From Larix kaempferi (Eukaryota > Streptophyta > Pinopsida > Pinales > Pinaceae), in contig BSBM01000007.1 in assembly GCA_027924585.1 (NCBI GenBank), forward strand, positions 10,321,501 to 10,385,500: 64,000 nt of DNA, given 5' to 3'. A model generated the notes under the pieces. The model was not told the DNA's origin. It was given only the letters and a program-made list of their open reading frames with translations, and made no database searches. Positions 22,886 to 31,010 of the stretch are shown piece by piece. Made by a program: the position numbers and the translations under genes. The number at the start of each line of letters is the position of its first letter. Within the stretch, counting starts at the first letter, position 1.

Positions 22886-23358
22886 GGGCTTTCACAGACC
22901 TGAAAAAAGCGCTTACGCGTGCCCCCTTTATTTCTCCTCCAGATTTCACGAAAGACTTTACCCTATACATTTTGGCATCAGATTACGCCATTTTCAGAGT
23001 ACTCATCCAAGAAGACTCCGCTCGTCAAGAACATGTCATTTACTATGTGAGCCAGACCTTGTCAGGCCCACCACTACGCTACCCACATGAAGAGAAAATG
23101 GCCCTCACCGTTGTCTTTTCAGTACAAAAGCTACGACATTACATTCTCCTCAGCCACACCATGGTTGTGGCCAATTCCAACCCAATGGTCTATCTCTTGA
23201 ATCACCGCCTTCTACAAGGCCATGTTGCCAAATGGGTGATTATCTTACAAGAATATGACCTAACTTTTAAAACCCCAAAGGGCACAAAATCATTAGCACT
23301 CGCTCAACTCATTACGGACTTACCATCCTCATCGTCATCACCAGCTATCCACACTTAA
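22885..23358 (+). pseudogene. Tat1 pol: first (gypsy-type) RNase H
   Basis: The domain follows the RT connection: EGAFTDLKKALTRAPF, DFTLYILASDYAIFRVLIQ with the first catalytic aspartate, YYVSQTLSGPPLRYPHEEKM and VVFSVQKLRHYILL. It ends at TAA 23356 after a serine-rich patch. The region from 22972 is open. It would remove the RNA strand of the hybrid. This is the RNase H common to all Ty3/gypsy elements, distinct from the one at 24756. Confidence 0.87.
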
Positions 23359-23499
23359 ATAATCAACGAACATTTGCTCATCATCTCGTCTTATGACCCT
23401 TGGTACGGTGACATTTTGGTATACCTCCGCACACAAGAAGTTTTGACCCAACATCGACCGTGACAGATGCCGTCACATCCGTCACCATACCCCTTGTTA

Positions 23500-24651
23500 T
23501 CTCCTCTTAGGTGATGTTTTCTATTGACGTGGCATCGACACAATCCTACGACGATGCCTTCCCCAAGACGAAGAAGAACAAGTCCTTAACGACTGTCATA
23601 GTGGTGCCTGTGGCGACCATTTCTCTGGAGTGGCCACCACCCAAAAGGTAATTCGTGCAGGTTATTTTTGGCCATCATTATTCACTGATTGTATCACAGC
23701 AGTCAAACATTGCCAAAAATGCCTTCTCTTTGCCCCCAAGGCAAGAACCCCCCCCCCGCCACCCTTCATCCAGTCATCACCATTTGACCATTTTGCAAAT
23801 GGGCCATCGACTTCATGGATTGCAATCCCGCATCAGACAGCGGCCACAAACACATTATTGTGGCTGTTGATTACTTTACCAAATGGGTGGAAGCCATGCC
23901 TACTTACAATTGCAATGCCAACACTGCAGCCTGTTTTTTCCTCAACCATGTTATTTCTCATTTTGGAGTACCAAAGCAACTCGTCTCAGACTACAACTCT
24001 CACTTCGAGGACTCCATTTGGAGAGAATTGTCAATACTCCTTAACTTTGAACATCATTTCTCCTCCGCCTACTACCCCCAAGGAAACGACCAAGTCGAAG
24101 CTGTTAACAAAATTTTGAAGACCATCATCCTCCAGCGCATTGTCGACAAACATAAATCCAATTGGCATCATATGCTTTTTCCCGCATTATGGGCATACCA
24201 CACGTCGACTAAAACTGCCACCGGCTTTACCCCATTCCATTTAGTTCATGGCGTGGAATCTATCCTCCCCATTGAATGCCAGATACCAACATTACAAATT
24301 TCCGTAGAACTTCTCCCGGATATGTCACTAATTGATGAATGATTACTTTTTTTAGAGTAGGCCAACGAAGATTGTCGCGCAGCTCTCCAAACAATCGAAG
24401 CCGCAAAGAATAGATATAATCTTCATTACGATAAGCATGCTCACCCATGAGCATTTAGTGAAGGAGACCTGGTACTTGTTTACGACCAAGCCCATGACAA
24501 AATAGGCAAAGTAAAGTTCTAATCTATGTGGCAAGGCCCATATATCATAAACACTTTCCTTGGATATGGAGCATACATTTTGATCGACTAGGAAGGCAAT
24601 CCCATGCGGAACCCCCATAATGGGTTGTACCTCAAAAGATTCTACCCATAA
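23500..24651 (+). pseudogene. Tat1 pol: integrase
   Basis: The zinc-binding region is recognisable as NDCHSGACGDHFSGVAT and VKHCQKCLLF. A frameshift at a run of C near 23750-23760 moves the core to the frame of 23815. The catalytic acids are readable: WAIDFMDCNP, VSDYNSHFED and, with DX35E spacing, YYPQGNDQVEAVNK, so the active site itself is intact. Then come LFPALWAYHTSTKTATGFTP and HGVESILPIECQI. TGA (24340) and TAG (24358) follow. The C-terminal SH3-like end reads LVYDQAHDKIGKVKF and GLYLKRFYP, closing at TAA 24649-24651. Confidence 0.9.
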
Positions 24652-24755
24652 AAATCTCCTAGACACCATAGTCCATATTGTACAGTTTTTTAATTGATTT
24701 TTTCACTATAAATTTTAAAAACCTTACATTTTCTTTCTTTCCTACATGAACAAAG

Positions 24756-25182
24756 ATGGATCCTATCCCACTCTACCACATTGGTTTTGCCGATGGCGCA
24801 AGTTGTTGGTATACAAATCTCGCTTCAGTGGCTTGGGTAATTTATTCCCCTTCACATGAGTTGATCCACCTCGACAGAGTGTGCATAGGTGCTGCCACAA
24901 ACAACCAAGCTGAGTACGATGCCATAACCGGTCTACTGGCCGCTGTTCTCCAAATGGGCATAAGTCACTTTAATTTTTACCTGGACTCCCAACTCATCAT
25001 TTCCCAACTCAACAACTGTTACCAGGTACACGATCCCTATCTATTTAGAAAATTTTTGCACACTAAATAAATGATTCGACAATTTGAATCGATTCCGTTC
25101 ACTCATGTCCCAATAAATCAAAACAATGTAGTAGACCAAATGGCTAACAACATTCTAGATTGGCATGTCAACCAAAACATGT
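24756..25182 (+). pseudogene. Tat1 second RNase H (archaeal type), separate ORF
   Basis: A second RNase H starts 104 nt after the integrase stop, with its own ATG and in another frame. The four acidic positions are visible: GFADGAS, NNQAEYDAI, FYLDSQLIISQL and, beyond a TAA at 25068-25070, NVVDQMANN. Dual RNase H is a recognised trait of the Tat lineage. Tat2 has the homologue in the same place. The gap before it is pyrimidine-rich and full of stops in all frames. Expression could need reinitiation, a separate mRNA or splicing; the sequence does not say which. Confidence 0.88.
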
Positions 25183-25204
25183 AGGCATTAAAAAATCAAA
25201 ACAT

Positions 25205-25390
25205 TGCATCCACGTGCATAAGATATGCCTCCATGGGCGTACAAAAATCAAAAGATTGCATTCACGTGCATAAGATATGCCTCCACGGGTGTACAAAAAT
25301 CAAAACTTTGCATCCACGTGCATCAAACATCCCTCCACAGGAAACAACAAAACATCAACAAAAAGACAAGATGTGCATCCACGTGCATAC
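25205..25390 (+). repeat. 52-bp tandem repeat with CACGTG palindromes
   Basis: About 2.5 units of 52 bp each hold ATCCACGTGCAT or a near version. The G-box core CACGTG occurs at 25211, 25263, 25315 and 25380. The block lies between the second RNase H and the end of the antisense gene. Confidence 0.8.
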
Positions 25391-25918
25391 ACGACTATAT
25401 ACCAAAACGCATAAATATATATATATCATCATAAGAGTCATAATGTCAGCATTTCTCTGAGCACCCAAATATACAAAAGGTACACTAGCCATACAAAAAA
25501 TGTGTATCAACAAAATACATCCCCATATGCTCATCAGCATTTGGAGGCAGGTATAAGACCACCAAATCATCATGATCACCGGGATCCCTTGGCTCCTCCT
25601 CCTCTGGTGCCTCTATATCATACTGATCCCGAGCCCTCCTCTCGGCCATCACCATGGCTACTCTAAGTAAAATCGACCACCACTCACAGAGAGCATCGAA
25701 ACAATGCTCGATAGTAGGTCGGTCTAGATCCCCCCAACCCTCCTTTGGTGCACCCACTAAAAACCCCTCTAAGGTATCGCGTACATCCTCTAGGGCGTCA
25801 TCTCGTGAGTGCACAACTCCTCGTACATGAGGTGGCAGTGCTGCTACCGATGGAGTTACCAACACCATCATCCATCCTCGATGTCCTATATGATCCACTG
25901 GCAGCCTCGGACCAACAT

Positions 25919-26030
25919 CTGCAATGACCCATAGAGAATCAAGTCAGTATCATATAAAACATCTCTAGCTATACTCATAACAAAAACATCTAAACATGAT
26001 ATAATAGAGAAACAAAAAACAAAGACATAC
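25919..26030 (-). other. Predicted intron in the Tat1 antisense gene
   Basis: On the minus strand the segment starts GTATGT and ends TTGCAG and is T-rich inside. Joining its edges keeps frame (GAC G / AT GTT), phase 1. The Tat2 gene has an intron at the equivalent codon and phase. Confidence 0.7.
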
Positions 26031-26433
26031 CGTCCAACCCCCAAGCCTATCCCTGAGCTCGAGGCATATTAGGGTCTCCCCGGGAGTCCATACCTACATA
26101 TGGATCGTCATCAATAACAATGGGCATCTGCTCCCACTGGTCATACATCTCTGACGAAAAGAACCGTCGGATGCCACCACCACCCCGAGGCATCATCTCC
26201 CCCCACCGCATCATCCGTGGCTCACTCCTCAGCCCCTCCCAAACTGGCACACGTGGCCGCAAGGTAGGTACCCACTCAAAAAAGAAACAAAAGAGGAAAG
26301 AAGCATAGCTGAACTCTCCTCCCTCCTGTCTAACCTTGTTCAGCTCTCCCTGAACACAGGCCAAAAACTGAAATGGCTGAGAATCCGCAATGAGAATTAC
26401 TGGAATCTTGTGGAGAGTCTGCGGTAAGTAAAT

Positions 26434-26482
26434 TTATGTTGTCTACGTTTCGAGCCATCCTTGGCTCATCATCAGGACATAA
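26434..26482 (-). ncRNA. Hammerhead-ribozyme-like motif
   Basis: Reading the minus strand: TTATGTC, CTGATGA, one T, GAGCCA-AGGA-TGGCTC, GAAAC, GTA, GAC, AAC, ATAA. CTGATGA and GAAAC are the two invariant core boxes. GAGCCA/TGGCTC forms a perfect 6-bp stem II. GTC/GAC plus TTAT/ATAA form stem I around a 3-nt bulge, and cleavage would follow GTA with a minimal stem III. The extra T after CTGATGA is a departure from consensus. Minimal hammerheads are known in Penelope-like and other retroelements. It lies in sequence interrupting the antisense gene. Activity is unproven. Confidence 0.5.
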
Positions 26483-27164
26483 GTGATGCCGAGTAGAATA
26501 TTTCCCTCATCATTCTTAGAAATATAGAATAGTCAAAAATATTTTATGGGGGAAACTCTAGGGTTTGGAAAAACATCTGCCCCCAGGAAAAATAGGTCCA
26601 TCTCAAGACATTGTCTACCATAATCGTCTACCCCCTAGACAAACAATGGGGGGCCTGTGAAACAAGCACCCGCAAAACACAATCCGCCACAGCCTGCATT
26701 TTTGGCTCCCGCAGATCAGAGACACCTAATGTGCTGTTCTCCGTACGGGCCCCCGGAATGCAGAATCTCTCGAGTAGATCCTCAATATCCATACCAGTCG
26801 GAATCCTTGGCTGGAGGTCCCATATCTCAGCCAAACAGGGCAAGCCCGTAAGAAAGTAAACATCGGTCATGGTGATCTCCAGTCGCTCACCTTGCACAAT
26901 GAAAACCACCTCCTCCGGGACCCAGAAGTCAACCAACTTGTTCAGCAGATCTATGACTAAACGCATAATAGGAACCTAAGCAAACTTTAGTAGTTCACCC
27001 ACAGCCAAGGCCACCCGCACATTCGGGTCATCACGAATCCTTCCCATCAGCTCCACATCAATCTCTCTCTCCTGCCATGACACCAGCAGCCTCCTCAGCA
27101 TCCTGCCAAAAAATAAAGGAAAATTTTTTAGAAGGAAATTTTTTTTTCCCAAAAACCCCATCGC

Positions 27165-27370
27165 GACTTTTAGGCTCTTAGCCACGATGAACAACGTGAC
27201 TTTCAACTTCACAACCATGATGAACATCGCGGGTATTAGCCCCACAGTCACGATGGGCATCATGGCTGTCAGCCCCCACAGCAGCGATGAACATCACGAC
27301 TGTCATCCCCCACAGGAGCGATGCACATTGAGGCTATCAAGCCCATACCCGCAATGTGTATTGTGGAAAA
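27165..27370 (-). repeat. CpG-rich palindrome array upstream of the Tat1 antisense gene
   Basis: About five 36-bp units of the type CCCCACAGTCACGATG-NN-CATCACGACTG each form an inverted repeat around GATG-NN-CATC. The AGTCGCGATG core is shared with the leader block at 16095-16345. On the minus strand the array lies upstream of the splice acceptor at 27103. Confidence 0.75.
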
Positions 27371-27763
27371 TGAGCCGAAACACATGATATTCCACGTTGG
27401 GAAGCCAACGTGAAATTACGCATCCTCCGGGGCCTCGACGCTAACCAAAAAATAAATAATTTAAAAGGCTAAGGCACATAGGCTTACTTGAAACTCGCAG
27501 AATAAAAAACCAATGGTAGAATCTCCCACAAATCCAGAAAATGCTCTAACCCAACTCAATTACTCTGTGAAACTCAACGGTGAAAATGATACTTGTCACA
27601 TTGGGCCCACTTGTTATTTATAGAAATTTGACTATTTTTCAATCAACCGTTTCGGCATCATACAATGTCTGTTTTTCAAACCGTTGGTACCGTTGGGATC
27701 AGCGCTCCAAGAACTTCATGATAGTCTACTTCTTTTCCCAATTCCACTAGGTCCCTTTTTTCA
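27371..27763. other. Tat1 3' region without gene
   Basis: AT-rich sequence between the palindrome array and the 148-bp array. I see no ORF or motif that I can support. It could include the first exon or promoter of the antisense gene. Confidence 0.4.
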
Positions 27764-28505
27764 GGCATTTTTTCCATGCCCCATCATCACCTCGATTTGC
27801 ATGCTACATTGACTGTGGTCCATTTTTGACAAGTCTTATATCACCGGATTTAGTTTTCCGTGCTCGTGACGATGCTTGAGACCATTTCTCGCTCTCACCA
27901 CCAGATTTTTTGGGCATTTTTTCATGCCCCATCATCGCCTCAATTTGCGTGACACATCGACCGTGGTCCATTTTTTGTGAGTCTTATATCACCGGATTTA
28001 GTTTTTCGTGCTCGTGACGATGCTTGAGACCATTTTTCGCTCTCACCAACAAATTTTTTAGGCATTTTTTCATGCCCCATCGTTGCCTCGATTTGCATGC
28101 CACATCAGTCGTGGTCCATTTTTTATGAGTCTTATATCACCGGATTCAGTTTTCCACACTTGTGACAATGCTTGAGACCATTTTTCCCTCTCACCACCAT
28201 ATTTTTTTGGCATTTTTCCCATGCCCCTCACAGCCTCGGTTTGCGTGCCACATCGGCCATCATCCGTTTTGAACGAATCTTATATCGCCGGATTTAGTTT
28301 TTCGTGCTCGTGATTATGCTTGCAATCATTTCTCGCTCTCACCCCCATAATTTCCAGACATTTTTTTTTCAAAAGGCCACTCATCGCCTTGGTTTGCATG
28401 CCACATCGACTACTACCCATTTTTTATGATCTTTGTGTCGCTGGATTCATTTTTCTATGCTCGTGATGATGCTCGAAATCATTCCTCACTCTCACTAATA
28501 CCTTT
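27764..28505 (+). repeat. 148-bp tandem array, five copies
   Basis: GGCATTTTTTCATGCC or a close form recurs at 27764, 27913, 28061, 28209 and 28357, giving periods of 149, 148, 148 and 148. Shared internal blocks are TTATATCACCGGATTTAG, GTGCTCGTGACGATGC and CGCTCTCACC. Divergence rises toward the last units. It is part of the Tat1 3' untranslated region. Confidence 0.92.
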
Positions 28506-28525
28506 TTGTTCGATTTAATTTTATC

Positions 28526-29070
28526 CCTTTTTTGGGCCGAGCAACCCTTTTATGAGAAAGGCACTTAGGGAGTTTCTGTTAAGCTCTTTTCTGACTCCTA
28601 AAACAATGAAAAGATCGCCAAGCAACCTTGCTTCCTTTCATGCTTGCTAAAAGTATCTGAAATGGCATCTACCTAGTATAAGTTTACCCCTTTTCCGGAC
28701 CTTGTAGACTAATTACGAAAAAGGAATACTCTAGTCACATTGGCTAGAAGAGTTCTCCATCTGCATCATTTTATACTTTTTCGGGCCTTAGAGAATAACA
28801 TACGAAAAAGAACACCAATGGAGTCTACTTACCGCTTTCAGACTCTCTAAAATTGAAAGCAACCATGAGCAATCATCGTCTTGAGCTTGTATAAATCCAT
28901 AGGACGGTACTCCACCACCAATGCAGAGTCTTCTTATTGTTTTCAGACTCCTTAAAAATGAAAGCACCCACGAGCATGAACAGTCCTGGGCTCGCATAAA
29001 TCCACAAGACAGTATCATCTTAGAGCACACTTTTATCCCTTCTTGGAGCTAATTAAAATTACAAAGAAGG
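28526..29070 (+). repeat. Array of seven related hairpins
   Basis: Short inverted repeats with loops of about 13-20 nt occur at 28526-28561, 28586-28613, 28689-28724, 28776-28810, 28834-28860, 28939-28965 and 29038-29070. Arms include CTTTTTCG/CGAAAAAG, GCTTTCA/TGAAAGC, CTTTTC/GAAAAG and CCTTCTT/AAGAAGG. Loops share GACTCCTTAAAA-like text. Units look homologous, yet arms differ while staying complementary. The function is unknown. Confidence 0.65.
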
Positions 29071-30260
29071 ACCCAATGGTGCTTTTAGGCGCCACAATAG
29101 ATCATGTCTACTCATACAGCAACTTCCCCATTTTGGTTGCCTTTGTTCAGAGTATTCTGCAGTATGTCGCCCCGAGAGTCCCCCTACAACATCCATCAGC
29201 TTATCCCCCCCAGAGTCACTCAATTCTACCATACATACCCCTAATCCCTTAAGCTATGATCCTCACACCTAAAAGTCAGTTTCCTATGCTGCCAGGTCAA
29301 CCATGTCATCATTCTCTGAACAAAGGAAGTTTGAGTACACCCCATCTGTGACCCCAATTATTCCCCATCCCCACAGTATGTCAGTCCTACCATTAGTACT
29401 ATTAGACTTCAGTTATACACCTCACGCTCCTATCAAGGAAACATCATTGCCTTGGTAATTGTCGTTCTCCCTCTGTTGACACCAACCAAAACTATTCCAG
29501 AGGATAGACCCAGAGGTCCCTGTGCCTTGGACTCATCACCATTAGTGATGAGTGCCTACGGATCATTTTGAAAGGAGTCCTTAGTGCCTCTCCAAATTAT
29601 TGTTTCTCACATGCTCGACTTCGACACCTTGATTGCATCATTGAAGACCCTAGATATCACCTGACACTACCACATTTGAGAGTCTAATTGAGGAAACAAC
29701 CAATTACATTTTCCTATAGATATCTGGGTTGCGCTTGATGACATTATTCAGAAGTACCCTAGTTGTATACTCCCATGAGTATACGGTTCCATATCCTCTT
29801 CATAAGTTGACTCACAGTAGTAATTGAGTCCCTACATATGTTGGACACCTTCAGCTCCAACAGTTCATCCACCCTTTTGCAACCTTATTCAGAATGGTTG
29901 CTGCTCTTTTCCAGTGTATCATCTATTGAGATCAGTCATGGTATGACCATGAGCATGTCCCATAATTGTGTCCCCTCTGGACTATTACGATGTACCAACA
30001 TATTTTTATTATTCAGGTCCCCCTTTTGGGGCCTAATTGTTATGTATATGACTTGATACGAGCATGGGTATTCCCGCCTTGTCAATAATCAGAGATTATT
30101 CCTCATTCATTTTGAGGCCATGTATTTTTTAATTTTTTTGCAGATTCCAAGGGGCCATTGTTCCAGTCTCCATTCGGTCTCTTCTCTTTTCCAAACCCCA
30201 GGAAAAAAGACAAAAGAACTATGATGTCTATCGGCCATACGATGAGCTCCTGCCCTCACA
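29071..30260 (+). other. Tat1 distal 3' untranslated region
   Basis: Pyrimidine-rich sequence up to the polypurine tract. The short frames (29043-29252 and 29838-30056) have no recognisable motif and no counterpart in Tat2. I see no gene here. Confidence 0.6.
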
Positions 30261-30275
30261 CATCAGGGGGCAATC
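30261..30275 (+). other. Tat1 polypurine tract
   Basis: CATCAGGGGGCAATC ends directly at the 3' LTR start TGTTAACACC. Its G-run then CAATC form resembles the Tat2 tract. Confidence 0.85.
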
Positions 30276-31010
30276 TGTTAACACCCAAAAGTGCTCACTA
30301 GCTCATTCCCTTATTCACATGACCCATTTGTCCACTTTTTCCACCATTTGAGCCTCTAAAACAATCAAAAGGTCACCAAAGAGACCATAATACACCCTTT
30401 TCCCCTCACAATATGTATTTTTCCTCAAAAAACACAAAAAACCCTCAAAAAGGGTCCAAAATTCCCCAAAAAATATTAAAAGGGAATAAAAATATAAAAA
30501 ATTTAGAAAAGGAAAAAGGGAAAAAGAGACCTAAACCATGTTGGTTAATACCATTGGTTTCCTTAAAACCATAATGGTATTCCCTATCACCAAAAACTAT
30601 AAAAAGGTGATAGGAGCTCCTCACTTTTGATCCACATTTCATCCTATCCTTATGCTGCCAAATTCTCTTTGAGAGCCATTGCCTCCCATTTCGAGTTTGA
30701 AGAACCCCATTGAAGTTTGGGAGAAGAAGAGATTATTGGATATTGGAGCTTCTCAACTTTGGAGTTGCTCAACACCCATCATCCTCACCATTTGAGGTAA
30801 TACAAAATCAAATAATTTTCAAGTTATTGTTTTTCCATAGATCCTATTGCTTATGTTCTTAAATTTAGTTTTCTTTATTTCTATTACACATGTTAATGTT
30901 AGATCAGATTATATTAGTTTATTCATAGTTTTTTTTTATTTATATTGAAACTGCTATTACAAGTTAATAGGTGCATCCTTGCACATGCTTGGTTGAAAAA
31001 CTAAGCAACA
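30276..31010 (+). repeat. Tat1 3' LTR
   Basis: It is 735 bp, nearly identical to 15154-15891, with scattered substitutions and small indels. It is followed by TCCCA, the right target duplication, after which G1 LTR sequence resumes. Confidence 0.95.

Larger units (their letters stand above)
25485..27102 (-). pseudogene. Tat1 antisense gene, plant-mobile-domain-like, spliced
   Basis: The coding strand is opposite to the retrotransposon. A polypyrimidine-CAG acceptor stands directly before GATG, with ATG at 27101. Exon text includes WQEREIDVE, VDFWVPEEVVFIVQGERL, MTDVYFLTGLP and DLLERFCIPGA (to 26628). Sequence with the ribozyme-like motif interrupts it. Then come FSYASFLFCFFFEWVPTLRP, PIVIDDDPYVGMDSRGDPN (26364-26047) and, after an intron (26030-25919, GTATGT to TTGCAG, phase 1), a last exon from 25918 ending EEEEPRDPGDHDDLVVLYL. 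Tat2 carries a homologue at 35354-36573. Resemblance to PMD proteins is by motif memory only. Stops at about 26973 and 26047 and the interruption disable it. Confidence 0.75.
15154..31010 (+). mobile_element. Tat1: Tat-lineage Ty3/gypsy element inside the G1 LTR
   Basis: Both LTRs are complete (15154-15891 and 30276-31010; TGTTAACACC to AAGCAACA). The element lies between GCCCA (15149-15153) and TCCCA (31011-31015), a 5-bp duplication with one change. The order is LTR, primer site, CpG-rich leader, gag, protease, zinc-knuckle block, RT, RNase H, integrase, second RNase H, G-box repeats, antisense gene, palindrome array, 148-bp array, hairpin array, polypurine tract and LTR. It is 15.9 kb long, large even for Tat. 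All ORFs are broken. Confidence 0.95.
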
